Source: Falsiroseomonas sp051433165 (GTDB taxonomy: Bacteria; Pseudomonadota; Alphaproteobacteria; Acetobacterales; Acetobacteraceae). From it: a stretch of DNA of 64,000 bases. The notes beneath the pieces were generated by a model that saw nothing but the letters and a program-made list of their open reading frames with translations, was not told where the DNA came from and did not search any database. This document shows positions 16,048 through 25,644 of the stretch, in pieces. Made by a program: the position numbers and the translations under genes. The DNA lies in the NCBI RefSeq assembly GCF_051433165.1, contig NZ_JBHMFS010000017.1:1-64000 (forward strand). The letters are read 5' to 3'. Every line of letters begins with the position of its first letter. Position 1 is the stretch's first letter.

Positions 16048-17756
16048 TGCCCGCAAAGCTTTCCCGCCGCGCCTATGCCGGCATGTATGGCCCAACCACC
16101 GGCGACCGCCTGCGCCTCGCGGATACCGACCTGATCATCGAAGTCGAGCGTGACCTGACCATCTATGGTGAGGAAGTGAAATTCGGCGGCGGCAAGGTGA
16201 TCCGCGATGGCATGGGCCAGTCGCAGGTCACGCGCGCAGGTGGCGCGGTGGATACCGTCATCACCAATGCGCTGATCCTTGACCACAGCGGCATCTACAA
16301 GGCGGATGTCGGCCTGAAGGACGGGCTGATCCATTCGATCGGCAAGGCGGGTAATCCGGATACGCAGCCGGGGGTGACCATCATCATTGGCCCCGGCACG
16401 GAAGTGCTGGCCGGCGAGGGGCGCATCCTGACAGCAGGCGGCGTCGATCCGCATATCCACTTCATCTGCCCGCAACAGATCGAGGAGGCGCTGGTCTCCG
16501 GTATCACCACCATGTTCGGCGGCGGCACCGGTCCCGCGCACGGCACCTTGGCGACGACGGCAACGCCCGGCCCTTGGCACCTGGCGCGAATGCTGCAGGC
16601 ATCCGAGGCCTTTCCGATGAATCTCGGCTTCCTCGGCAAGGGCAATGCAGCGTTGCCGGCAGCCTTGGAAGAACAGATTCGCGGCGGCGCCTGTGGCCTC
16701 AAGCTGCATGAGGATTGGGGCACCACGCCGAAGGCGATCGACACCTGCCTGAAGGTGGCGGATGAATTCGATATCCAGGTCGCCATCCACTCCGACACGC
16801 TGAACGAAAGCGGCTTCGTGGAAGACACGATCCGCGCCATTGGCGGCCGCGCGATCCAGGCCTTCCACACGGAAGGCGCCGGCGGCGGCCACGCGCCGGA
16901 CATTCTGCGCGTCATCGGCGAGCCGAATTTTCTGCCGTCCTCGACCAACCCGACGATGCCCTACACGCGCAACACGGTGGATGAGCATCTCGACATGCTC
17001 ATGGTGTGTCATCACCTCGACCCGCGCATTCCGGAAGACGTGGCCTTCGCCGAAAGCCGCATCCGCAAGGAGACGATCGCGGCGGAGGATATCCTGCACG
17101 ATTTCGGCGCCATCTCCATGATGTCCTCCGACAGCCAGGCGATGGGACGGGTGGGGGAGGTGATCCTTCGCACCTGGCAGGCCGCGCATAAGATGAAGCA
17201 GCAGCGCGGCAGGCTGCCGGGCGAGACGGGCGACAATGACAATCTGCGCGTGCGTCGCTACATCGCGAAATACACCATCAACCCGGCCATCTCGCAGGGC
17301 GTCGCGGCGCATGTCGGCAGCATCACCGTGGGCAAGCTGGCGGATCTGGTACTGTGGTCGCCGGCATTCTTCGGCGTGAAGCCGGACTATGTGCTGAAAT
17401 GCGGCAGCATCGCCATGGCGCCGATGGGCGATCCGAACGCCTCGATCCCCACGCCGCAGCCCATCCACTACCGCCCGATGTTCGCCGCCTATGGCCGCGC
17501 CAACACGCTGTCCTCCGTTACCTTCACCAGCCAGGCGGCGCTTGATTCCGGCATTGCCGAACGGCTTGGCCTGCAACGCCCGATGCTGGCCGTGACGAAC
17601 ACCCGCAACATCGGCAAGCGCGACATGGTGTTGAATGATGCGCTGCCGCGGATCGAGGTGGATGCCGAAACCTACGAAGTCCGCGCCGATGGCGAGCTTC
17701 TGATCTGCGAACCCGCCACCGTGCTGCCGATGGCGCAGCGCTACTTTCTGTTCTGA
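16047..17756 (+). CDS. ureC: urease subunit alpha (catalytic)
   Basis: A 569-residue catalytic subunit of full length. Nickel ligands and active-site groups are all visible: the His-x-His of DPHIHFICPQQ, the carbamylated lysine in CGLKLHEDWG, histidines in IHSDTLNESG and HTEGAGGGHAPD, and the flap Cys-His in MVCHHLD. Nothing suggests loss of activity. The start at 16047 (MPAKLSRRAYAGMYGPTTGD) is the family N-terminus; an upstream extension of the frame runs through ureB and is spurious. The enzyme hydrolyses urea in the cytoplasm and would also consume urea released by ureide breakdown. Confidence 0.97.
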   Translation: MPAKLSRRAYAGMYGPTTGDRLRLADTDLIIEVERDLTIYGEEVKFGGGKVIRDGMGQSQVTRAGGAVDTVITNALILDHSGIYKADVGLKDGLIHSIGKAGNPDTQPGVTIIIGPGTEVLAGEGRILTAGGVDPHIHFICPQQIEEALVSGITTMFGGGTGPAHGTLATTATPGPWHLARMLQASEAFPMNLGFLGKGNAALPAALEEQIRGGACGLKLHEDWGTTPKAIDTCLKVADEFDIQVAIHSDTLNESGFVEDTIRAIGGRAIQAFHTEGAGGGHAPDILRVIGEPNFLPSSTNPTMPYTRNTVDEHLDMLMVCHHLDPRIPEDVAFAESRIRKETIAAEDILHDFGAISMMSSDSQAMGRVGEVILRTWQAAHKMKQQRGRLPGETGDNDNLRVRRYIAKYTINPAISQGVAAHVGSITVGKLADLVLWSPAFFGVKPDYVLKCGSIAMAPMGDPNASIPTPQPIHYRPMFAAYGRANTLSSVTFTSQAALDSGIAERLGLQRPMLAVTNTRNIGKRDMVLNDALPRIEVDAETYEVRADGELLICEPATVLPMAQRYFLF

Positions 17757-17765
17757 GAGCCCAAC

Positions 17766-18260
17766 ATGCCACATGCCCGCGCCATCGCCGTACACCCCGC
17801 CGGAAGCTGGCCGGAGGATGCGGCCAAGGACATCGTGACCGTCGATTTCGACGACCGTTTCCGCCGCCGAAAGATCTACCTGACCGATGGCGGCGGCAGC
17901 TTCCTGCTCGACCTGCCGGAGGCCACAGTGATGCGCGATGGCGATGGGCTGGAGCTGGAAGCCGGCGGCTTCATCCTGCTGCGCGCGGCGGCGGAGGATC
18001 TGGTTTCCGTCACCGCCGACAGCCCCGCGAAGTTGCTGCGCCTCGCCTGGCATCTCGGCAACCGGCATCTGCCGACGGAACTCGATGGCAACCGCATCCT
18101 GATCCGCTACGACCACGTCATCATCCGCATGCTGGAGGGCCTGGGCGCCACGCTCGCCAAGGTGCGCGCGCCCTTCAACCCGGAGGGTGGCGCCTATGGC
18201 GAGCACAACCGCCTGCCGGCCCATCCGCACGGCCATCACGACCATGACCACCATCACTGA
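17766..18260 (+). CDS. ureE: urease nickel metallochaperone UreE
   Basis: A 164-residue UreE. The N-terminal peptide-binding domain (about 1-75) is followed by the metal-binding domain, with 'LAWHLGNRHLPTEL' and the metal-site H in 'IRYDHVIIRML'. It ends in a histidine-rich tail (HPHGHHDHDHHH), which stores or delivers nickel. It starts 9 bases after ureC. Its last 17 bases overlap the start of ureF. Confidence 0.95.
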   Translation: MPHARAIAVHPAGSWPEDAAKDIVTVDFDDRFRRRKIYLTDGGGSFLLDLPEATVMRDGDGLELEAGGFILLRAAAEDLVSVTADSPAKLLRLAWHLGNRHLPTELDGNRILIRYDHVIIRMLEGLGATLAKVRAPFNPEGGAYGEHNRLPAHPHGHHDHDHHH

Positions 18261-18935
18261 CCTGGCGACGCTGGCGCGGCTGCTGGCGTGGCTCTCGCCC
18301 GCCTACCCGACCGGCGCCTTCAGCTACAGCCATGGGCTGGAGATGGCGGTGGAGGAAGGCGCGGTGACGAGCCGCGCCGGAATGGTCGCCTATGCCGAGG
18401 CTGCCTTGGCGCATGGCGCGGGCGCGATGGATGGCGGGCTGCTGGCGCTGTCCTGGCGGGCTGCCACGGTGCGCGACGGTGCCGCGCTGGATGTTCTGGT
18501 GGAACTGGCAGCCGCCATGCGCGGCACGGCCGAACTGGCGCTGGAAGCGATGCAGCCCGGCGGCGCTTTTGCGCTGGCGACCAACGCCGCCTGGCCACAG
18601 CCGGATTTTGCCGCCTTCACCGCGCGCCACACGGGGCGGCTGACGCATGCTGTGGCATTTGGCGCCGCCGCCGGTTTCCACGCGATGCCGCTGCGCGAAT
18701 CCTGCTTCGCCTGGCTCGCCGCCTTTGCTGCCAACCTGGTCTCCGCCGGCGTGCGCGTGGTGCCGCTTGGCCAGACCGATGGCCAGATCGCCACCGCGGC
18801 CCTGCTGCCCGCCATAGTGGCCGCCACGGATGCCGCGCTGGCGATCCAGGACGCCGATGAGATCGGTGGCGCCGCCCCGGTCATCGACCTGTTCTCCCTG
18901 CGCCACGAGACGCAATACACGAGGCTATTTAGATC

Positions 18936-18939
<4 letters not shown>
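18244..18939 (+). CDS. ureF: urease accessory protein UreF
   Basis: A 231-residue, all-helical UreF. It is recognised from 'LLAWLSPAYPTGAFSYSHGLE' near the N-terminus and 'PLGQTDGQ' in the C-terminal half. It binds the UreD-apourease complex and governs GTP-dependent nickel loading. The ATG at 18244, inside the His-rich end of ureE, is chosen. Upstream ATGs in the same frame would only add out-of-frame ureE sequence. It overlaps ureG by 4 bases. Confidence 0.92.
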
Positions 18940-19543
<604 letters not shown>

Positions 19544-19544
<1 letters not shown>

Positions 19545-20104
19545 TGCGCCGTCTTCTCACCCTGGCCGCCCTTCTCGCGCCGATGCCTGCCCTCGCGCAT
19601 GAGGGCGGCGCCCATGTGCATGGTGTCCTCACCGGCTTCCTGCACCCGGTCGGCGGGCTGGACCATATGCTGGCGATGGTCGCCGTCGGTCTCTGGGCCG
19701 GCCTGGTGAGCGGTCGCGCCAACTGGGCGCTGCCGGCGGGCTTTCTGGGCGCCATGGTGCTGGGCTTCGGGCTGGGCGCGGGCGGCTTCGGCCTGCCGAT
19801 GGTGGAGGCGGGTATCCTGGCCTCCGTCATCATCCTCGGCGCGCTGGTTGCTGCGGCCGCGCGTTTCCCGCTGGCCTTCGCGGTGCCGCTGGTGGCGATA
19901 TTCGGGCTGCTGCACGGGCATGCCCATGGTACGGAAATGGGCGGGCAGGGCGCGCTGGGCTACGTTGCGGGCTTCATCCTCGCCACCGCGGCGCTGCATG
20001 CGGCGGGGGTGTTCGGCGCGCGCGCCATCACCAACCAGTTCGTCGTCCGCGTGGCCGGTGGCGCCATGGCGGCGCTGATGCTGGTCGTCGTGGCCATCGC
20101 CTGA
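19544..20104 (+). CDS. ureJ: HupE/UreJ-family membrane protein, probable nickel permease
   Basis: A 186-residue protein with a cleavable-looking signal (ending ALAHEGG) and about six hydrophobic helices. The family motif HPVGGLDHMLAMVAVGLWAG is intact, and a second histidine motif (GLLHGHAHGTE) lies mid-protein. HupE/UreJ proteins carry nickel (or cobalt) across the inner membrane. Its place at the end of the urease operon with a one-base stop/start overlap supports nickel supply for urease. Confidence 0.88.
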
Positions 20105-20559
20105 TGCAGCGGGCCGTCCTGGTCCCGGAACTGCTGGTCGCCGATCTGGCGGCCAGCCTGCGCTTCTGGTGCGGGCTTTGCGGCTTCCACATCGCTTACG
20201 ACCGGCCGGAAGACCGCTTCGCCTATCTGGACCGCGACGGCGCCCAGGTGATGCTGGAGGAAGCGGCCGGGCCCGGTCGCCGCTGGATCACCGGCAAGCT
20301 GGAACGGCCCTTCGGCCGCGGCATGAATTTGCAGATCGCGGTGGCGGATTGCGCGCCGATCCTGACGAAGCTGGAGGCGGCAGGCTGGCCGCTTTACCTC
20401 GCGGTCGAGGAGAAATGGTACCGCGTGGCCGAAGGCGATGTCGGCGTGCGGCAATTCATCGCGCAGGATCCGGATGGCTACCTGTTGCGATTCTCCCAGA
20501 CGCTTCAGGCGGCGTCGCCCGCGACCCAGCCGCTCGACCAAGCCCACTGGAAATTGTAG
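20104..20559 (+). CDS. VOC-family (glyoxalase/bleomycin-resistance-like) protein
   Basis: A 151-residue vicinal-oxygen-chelate fold protein. It shows paired beta-alpha-beta-beta-beta modules and the ending 'FIAQDPDGYLLRFSQ', as in bleomycin-binding and glyoxalase-like proteins. No specific substrate can be assigned. Its ATG overlaps the hupE stop by one base, so it is read from the urease operon, although a functional link is not evident. Its last 55 bases overlap the 3' end of the convergent flavoprotein gene. Confidence 0.75.
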   Translation: MQRAVLVPELLVADLAASLRFWCGLCGFHIAYDRPEDRFAYLDRDGAQVMLEEAAGPGRRWITGKLERPFGRGMNLQIAVADCAPILTKLEAAGWPLYLAVEEKWYRVAEGDVGVRQFIAQDPDGYLLRFSQTLQAASPATQPLDQAHWKL

Positions 20560-21680
20560 CCGCCGAGCCAGCCAGTCACGTCCACAGCCTCGCCCACCAC
20601 GAACAGGCCGGGCACATCCTTCGTCATCATGGTCTGGGATGACAGGCCGGCGGTGTCGATGCCGCCCAGCGTCACCTCCGCCTTCGCATAGCCCTCGCTG
20701 CCCGCAGGCTCCACCCGCCAGGCCTTGAGCAGCGCGCCGAGCGCCTTCAGCGGCGCATCGCCCACTTCGCCAATCACGCGCGGCGGCAGATGCAGCGCGG
20801 CCATGGCCTGCGCCAGCCGGGCCGGCAGGAACTCGCCCAGAATGGTCTTCGGCTCTGCCTTCGGCCGGGCGCGTTTGCCGGCCAGCAGCAGGGCCGTGGC
20901 GTCGCGTTCCGGCAGCAGGTCCAGCGTGATGGCCTGGCCGTCCTGCCAATAGGAGGAGGCCTGGAGGATGGCGGGGCCGGACAGGCCGCGATGGGTGAAT
21001 AGCAGCGCCTCCCGGAACGCGGCCTTGCCGGCCTTGGCGATGCTGTCCAGCGCGACGCCGGATAGCGGCTGCATCAGCGCCAGCAGGTCACCGCCAAAGG
21101 TCAGCGGCACCAGGCCTGGGCGCGGCGCCACCAGCTTCAGGCCGAAGCGCCGCGCCACGTCATGCGCGAAGCCGGTCGCGCCCATCTTCGGGATGGACAG
21201 GCCACCGGTCGCCAGCACCAGGCTGTCCGCCGTGAAGCCGCCGCGGTCGGTGGTGATGCGGAAGCGGTCATCGCGGGTGACGTCGGTGATGCGGTGCGAC
21301 AGGCGAAGATCGACGCCCGCGGCGCTGCATTCCGCCAGCAGCATCGCCACGATGGCGCGGGCGGAGCCGTCGCAGAACAACTGCCCCAGCGTCTTCTCAT
21401 GGAACGGAATGCCGTGCTTCCGGACAAGCGCGACGAAATCGTGCTGCGTGTAGCGGGCCAGCGCTGACCGCGCGAAATGCGGATTGGCCGAAAGGAACCG
21501 CTCCGGCACGCAGCCCGAATTGGTGAAGTTGCAGCGTCCACCGCCGGAGATGAGAATCTTCTTCCCCGCCGCCTCCGCATGATCCAGCAGCAGCACGCGC
21601 CGCCCACGCTGCCCCGCGCGCATCGCCGCGAACAGCCCCGCCGCCCCGGCGCCCAGCACCACCACATCGAAATGGGTCAC
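20505..21680 (-). CDS. NAD(P)/FAD-dependent oxidoreductase, HI0933/BaiN family
   Basis: A 391-residue flavoprotein. It opens with the Rossmann motif VVLGAGAAGLFAAMRAG and includes the family-typical 'KILISGGGRCNFTNSG'. It ends 'DVTGWLGGYNFQWAWSSGW', the second FAD contact. The family includes a bile-acid dehydroxylation reductase, but most members are uncharacterised. The start is GTG at 21680, in a GTGA overlap with the stop of the upstream flavoprotein gene. The 3' end overlaps the convergent VOC gene. Confidence 0.88.
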   Translation of the reverse strand: MTHFDVVVLGAGAAGLFAAMRAGQRGRRVLLLDHAEAAGKKILISGGGRCNFTNSGCVPERFLSANPHFARSALARYTQHDFVALVRKHGIPFHEKTLGQLFCDGSARAIVAMLLAECSAAGVDLRLSHRITDVTRDDRFRITTDRGGFTADSLVLATGGLSIPKMGATGFAHDVARRFGLKLVAPRPGLVPLTFGGDLLALMQPLSGVALDSIAKAGKAAFREALLFTHRGLSGPAILQASSYWQDGQAITLDLLPERDATALLLAGKRARPKAEPKTILGEFLPARLAQAMAALHLPPRVIGEVGDAPLKALGALLKAWRVEPAGSEGYAKAEVTLGGIDTAGLSSQTMMTKDVPGLFVVGEAVDVTGWLGGYNFQWAWSSGWVAGDAA

Positions 21681-23320
21681 GCCGCTTGCGCCAACCCGGC
21701 CATGTCCCGCCCCACCGCTTCCGCCACGCGGATACCATCCACGCCGGCGGAAAAGATGCCGCCCGCATAGCCCGCACCCTCGCCGGCCGGGTACAGGCCG
21801 AGCGTGTTGACGCTGCGGAAACTGGCGTCGCGGCGGATGCGGATGGGGGAGGAGGTGCGGGTTTCGACGCCCGTCATCACCGCGTCGGCCATGTCGAAGC
21901 CGCGAATCTGCTTACCGAAGGCGGGCAACGCTTCGCGCATGGCGGTTACAGCGAAATCCGGCAGGCAGGTTGCGAGGTCGGTCGGCGTCACGCCCGGCTT
22001 GTAGCTCGGTACCACGGCGCCAAGGCTGGTCGAGGCGCGCCCCGCGAGAAAGTCCCCGACAAGCTGCGCCGGCGCGCAGTAGTTGCTGCCGCCGGCGACA
22101 AAGGCGCGTTCCTCCCAGTGCCGCTGCAGGGCGATACCGGCCAGCGGGTCGCCGGGGTAGTCCACCTCCGGCGTGATGCCGACGACGATGCCGGCATTGG
22201 CGTTGCGCTCCGCCCGCGAATACTGGCTCATCCCATTGGTCACCAGTCGCCCCGGCTCGCTGGCTGCGGCCACCACGGTGCCGCCCGGGCACATGCAGAA
22301 GGAATAGACGCCACGGCCATTGCTGCTGTGATGCACCAGCTTGTAGTCCGCAGCGCCGAGAATGGGGTTGCCCGCGAAAGCGCCGAAGCGGGCGCGATCG
22401 ATGATCGATTGCGGATGCTCGATCCGCACGCCGATCGAGAAGGGCTTTGCTTCCACAAAGACGCCCGCGGCGTGCAACTGGTAAAAGGTATCGCGCGCCG
22501 AATGGCCGATGGCGAGCACCACATGCTGCGTCTCGATCGTCTCGCCCGCTTCCGTCACCACGCCGCGCATCCGGCGCTGGCCGTCGCGGCCGGTCTCGAC
22601 CAGGAAATCCACCACCTTGGTGCCGAAGCGGTATTCGCCGCCCAGCGCCTCGATCTTCGCGCGCAGGCTTTCCACCATCGTCACCAGGCGGAAGGTGCCG
22701 ATGTGGGGTTTCGCGACGGTGAGGATTTCCTCCGGCGCACCGGCCGCCACGAATTCGGTCAGCACCTTGCGACCGAGATGCTGCGGGTCCTTGATGCCGG
22801 ACCACAGCTTGCCGTCGGAGAAGGTGCCGGCGCCGCCCTCCCCGAACTGCACGTTGCTGTCGGGCGTCAACTCGTTGCGGCGCCACAGCGCCCAGGTGTC
22901 CTTGGTGCGTTCCCGCACCACCTTGCCGCGGTCCAGGATGATCGGCCGGAAGCCCATCTCCGCCAGGATCAACGCGGCGAAGATTCCACACGGCCCGGTG
23001 CCGATCACCACGGGCCGCTGCGGCAGCCGGGCAGGGGCCTGCGCCACCGGTCGGTAGCTGGTATCCGGCGTGCGGATCAGCGTGCGCGCCAGCGCCTTGT
23101 CACCCGAAGCGCGGCGCAGCAGCGCCGCCTCGTCATCCACCGAAAAATCGACGGAATAGACCAGCAGAATGGCCGACCGCTTGCGCGCGTCCCAGGCCCG
23201 GCGGGCGATGGTGATGTCGCGCACCGCCTCCGCCCGCAGCCCGAGCGCCGTGCAGAGTGCCTGCTGCACCGCCCCTTCCGGGTGGTCCAGCGGCAGCTTC
23301 AATTCGGTCAGCCGTAACAA
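21677..23320 (-). CDS. FAD-dependent dehydrogenase (YP/HI0933-related, 547 aa)
   Basis: A 547-residue flavoprotein. An N-terminal ferredoxin-like domain of about 95 residues is followed by the FAD site 'VVIGTGPCGIFAALILAEMG'. The signature 'SNVQFGEGGAGTFSDGKLW' and the ending 'GLYPAGEGAGYAGGIFSAG' are characteristic of a conserved but uncharacterised dehydrogenase family. It starts with TTG at 23320 after a clear AGGAG ribosome site. It overlaps the next flavoprotein by four bases. The substrate is unknown. Confidence 0.85.
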   Translation of the reverse strand: MLRLTELKLPLDHPEGAVQQALCTALGLRAEAVRDITIARRAWDARKRSAILLVYSVDFSVDDEAALLRRASGDKALARTLIRTPDTSYRPVAQAPARLPQRPVVIGTGPCGIFAALILAEMGFRPIILDRGKVVRERTKDTWALWRRNELTPDSNVQFGEGGAGTFSDGKLWSGIKDPQHLGRKVLTEFVAAGAPEEILTVAKPHIGTFRLVTMVESLRAKIEALGGEYRFGTKVVDFLVETGRDGQRRMRGVVTEAGETIETQHVVLAIGHSARDTFYQLHAAGVFVEAKPFSIGVRIEHPQSIIDRARFGAFAGNPILGAADYKLVHHSSNGRGVYSFCMCPGGTVVAAASEPGRLVTNGMSQYSRAERNANAGIVVGITPEVDYPGDPLAGIALQRHWEERAFVAGGSNYCAPAQLVGDFLAGRASTSLGAVVPSYKPGVTPTDLATCLPDFAVTAMREALPAFGKQIRGFDMADAVMTGVETRTSSPIRIRRDASFRSVNTLGLYPAGEGAGYAGGIFSAGVDGIRVAEAVGRDMAGLAQAA

Positions 23321-23329
23321 GTGGGTCTC

Positions 23330-24442
23330 CTAATAGACGACGACGGAGCGGATGGACTCGCCGCGCTCCATCAGTTCAAAGCCATGATTGATCTCATCCA
23401 GCGGCATCACATGGGTGATCAGGCTGTCGATGTCGATCTTCCCCTGCATGTACCAGTCGACGATCTTCGGCACATCGGTCCGCCCACGGGCGCCGCCGAA
23501 GGCCGTGCCGCGCCAGGACCGGCCGGTGACGAGCTGGAACGGCCGGGTGCTGATCTCCTGCCCGGCCGCCGCCACGCCGATGATGATGGACTCGCCCCAG
23601 CCGCGATGCGTGCATTCCAGCGCCTGGCGCATCACCTGCACATTGCCGATGCATTCGAAGGAGAAATCGGCGCCGCCGCCGGTGAGGTCGACAATCGCCT
23701 GCACCACCTTGTCGTGGCCAACCTTGTTCGGGTTGATGAAGTCGGTCATGCCGAACTTCCGGGCCATTTCCTCCCGCCCGTCATTCAGGTCGATGCCGAT
23801 GATCTTGTCGGCGCCCACCATCCGGGCGCCCTGGATCACGTTCAGCCCGATGCCGCCGAGGCCGAACACCGCCACATTGGCGCCCGGCCAGACCTTGGCG
23901 GTGTTGATGACGGCGCCGATGCCGGTGGTCACACCGCAGCCGATGTAGCAGATCTTCTCGAACGGCGCGTCTTCGCGAACTTTTGCCAGTGCGATCTCGG
24001 GCAGGATGGTGAAGTTCGCGAAGGTGGAGCAGCCCATGTAGTGCATCACGGGCGCACCCTCGCAGCTGAAGCGGCTGGTGCCGTCCGGCATCACGCCCTT
24101 GCCCTGGGTACCGCGGATCGCGGTGCACAGGTTGGACCGCTGGCTGAGGCAGGTTTTGCACTGCCGGCATTCCGGCGTGTAGAGCGGAATCACATGGTCG
24201 CCCGGCTTCAGGCTGGTGACGCCGGCGCCCACCTCCCGCACGATGCCCGCCCCCTCATGGCCCAGGATGGCGGGGAACAGCCCTTCGGGGTCCGCGCCGG
24301 ACAGGGTGTAGAGGTCGGTGTGGCACAGGCCGGTCGCCTTGACTTCCATCAGCACTTCCCCGGCCTTCGGGCCGCCGATCTCCACTTCCGTTACCGAAAG
24401 GGGCTTGCCGGCCGCCCAGGCCACCGCCGCGCGCGTCTTCAT
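23330..24442 (-). CDS. frmA: S-(hydroxymethyl)glutathione dehydrogenase / class III alcohol dehydrogenase
   Basis: A 370-residue zinc alcohol dehydrogenase of class III length. The catalytic zinc region is GHEGAGIV; the structural zinc cysteines are in ECRQCKTCLSQRSNLC. The NAD fold is AVFGLGGIGLNVIQG. 'IRGTQGKGVMPDGTSRF' is diagnostic for glutathione-dependent formaldehyde dehydrogenase. It oxidises the formaldehyde-glutathione adduct to S-formylglutathione and can act as a nitrosoglutathione reductase. No S-formylglutathione hydrolase is nearby. It lies 9 bases upstream of the flavoprotein pair and may head that transcript. Confidence 0.93.
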   Translation of the reverse strand: MKTRAAVAWAAGKPLSVTEVEIGGPKAGEVLMEVKATGLCHTDLYTLSGADPEGLFPAILGHEGAGIVREVGAGVTSLKPGDHVIPLYTPECRQCKTCLSQRSNLCTAIRGTQGKGVMPDGTSRFSCEGAPVMHYMGCSTFANFTILPEIALAKVREDAPFEKICYIGCGVTTGIGAVINTAKVWPGANVAVFGLGGIGLNVIQGARMVGADKIIGIDLNDGREEMARKFGMTDFINPNKVGHDKVVQAIVDLTGGGADFSFECIGNVQVMRQALECTHRGWGESIIIGVAAAGQEISTRPFQLVTGRSWRGTAFGGARGRTDVPKIVDWYMQGKIDIDSLITHVMPLDEINHGFELMERGESIRSVVVY

Positions 24443-24733
24443 GCCATCCGCTCCGTCTGCATCACGCGGCGCCTATAGCATCCCGCACCCGCGCCGGGAC
24501 AGGCGGCGCAGCTTGCGCGCACCGCGAGGTGTGGGTGGCGTGGACACAACCGGGCAGGCCCGTGGCCGTGTCTCACCTGCCGCAAATTCACGACTGCGTC
24601 TCAGCTTGTGCCGCAGGCGAGACATCCGGCGCAGGACTCCGCATTCCGTTCGATTTTCTGGACTTGCGCTTAGAGTAACGAACGGCGAAAGCTTGACCCA
24701 GGGTGGGTAGCGAAACGGTCGGGGGTCGTTGCA
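24443..24733. other. divergent intergenic region, frmA / DUF4189 gene
   Basis: These 291 bases separate frmA (minus) from the exported cysteine-rich protein (plus). An AT-richer segment at 24640-24690 just before the plus-strand gene is the likely promoter area. No FrmR-type C/G-tract operator, small gene or RNA was recognised. Confidence 0.4.
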
Positions 24734-25606
24734 ATGCGATGGGCTATGCTGGCAGTGGCGGGTCTGTTCGCGCTTCTCACGCCGCTGCTGGCAACGCCCG
24801 CCATGGCGCAGACCGGCAACCCGACCCATGATTCCCTCATGGCCCAGAATGCGGCCGGGCAGCGGGAGTCGTTTCGCAGCCTGTTGCGGACCAACGGCCT
24901 GGCCTGCGCCGAGGTCACCAACATCTACGCTGCCGGTTTAAGCCGGGACCGCACCGCCTTCTGGGATCTGCAATGCCGGGATGGCGGGCCTTGGCGCATC
25001 GCGCTGCCGTCGCAACGCTGGGGCAGTCCGCGGCTGTTCGCCTGCGGCCTGAGTTCCGGCCCCTCGGCCGGGGCGTGTTTCCGGCCGCTCGGCACGGGTG
25101 TGGCCGCGCCGGCACGTGTGGCGACGCGGCCGGTCGGCATTCCGCCATCCTGCCAACGAGCCTGCGCCACCCAGCCACGCGGCCTGGTGAACGCCTGCCA
25201 GCAGCGCTGTGCCGAGGGCGGCACGATCCACGCCGCGGCACCCATCCCGCGCGGTACCGCCGCCGCCATCCGCGGCCGCTTCGGCTTCATCTACACGGCA
25301 GAGCCCCCCTCCACCGCCTTCGGCTTCACCAGCGGCCAGCCGGACCGCCTGGCGGCCAGCATGGCGGCGATCCGCGCCTGCGAAGCCGTGGTCGGGCGCA
25401 ACCAGTGCCGCATCACGCTGGATTTCCCCAATGCCTGCGGTGCGCTGGCCCAGGCCGTCAGCGGCGCGCCGCAGCAATTGCGCCGCACCGCGGCCGGCGC
25501 CGGCCAGACGCGTGAACAGGCTGAGGCGCAGGCGCTGCAGATGTGCCGGGTGGCGGAACGCCCCGGCTCCGGCATCGTCTGCCGCATCGCCGCCTCCGGA
25601 TGCTGA
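24734..25606 (+). CDS. exported cysteine-rich protein with DUF4189-like C-terminus
   Basis: A 290-residue secreted protein. The signal peptide (residues 1-25, ending PAMAQ) is followed by an N-terminal region with a 'LACAEVTNIYAAGLSRDRTAFWDLQC' block. In the middle, cysteine pairs (CQRACATQPRGLVNACQQRC) suggest disulfides. The C-terminal part, 'GFIYTAEPPSTAFGFTSGQ' to 'IVCRIAASGC', resembles DUF4189. The function is unknown; a periplasmic location is inferred. It is divergent from frmA and upstream of an amino-acid-binding protein that starts 38 bases after its end. Confidence 0.7.
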   Translation: MRWAMLAVAGLFALLTPLLATPAMAQTGNPTHDSLMAQNAAGQRESFRSLLRTNGLACAEVTNIYAAGLSRDRTAFWDLQCRDGGPWRIALPSQRWGSPRLFACGLSSGPSAGACFRPLGTGVAAPARVATRPVGIPPSCQRACATQPRGLVNACQQRCAEGGTIHAAAPIPRGTAAAIRGRFGFIYTAEPPSTAFGFTSGQPDRLAASMAAIRACEAVVGRNQCRITLDFPNACGALAQAVSGAPQQLRRTAAGAGQTREQAEAQALQMCRVAERPGSGIVCRIAASGC

Positions 25607-25644
25607 AACCCATGCCGCGCCCCTTCCTCGATCGGAACACCGCC

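Noticed and set aside
15990..18257. 755-residue minus-strand open frame
   Set aside because: Antisense to ureC and ureE, whose motifs are complete.
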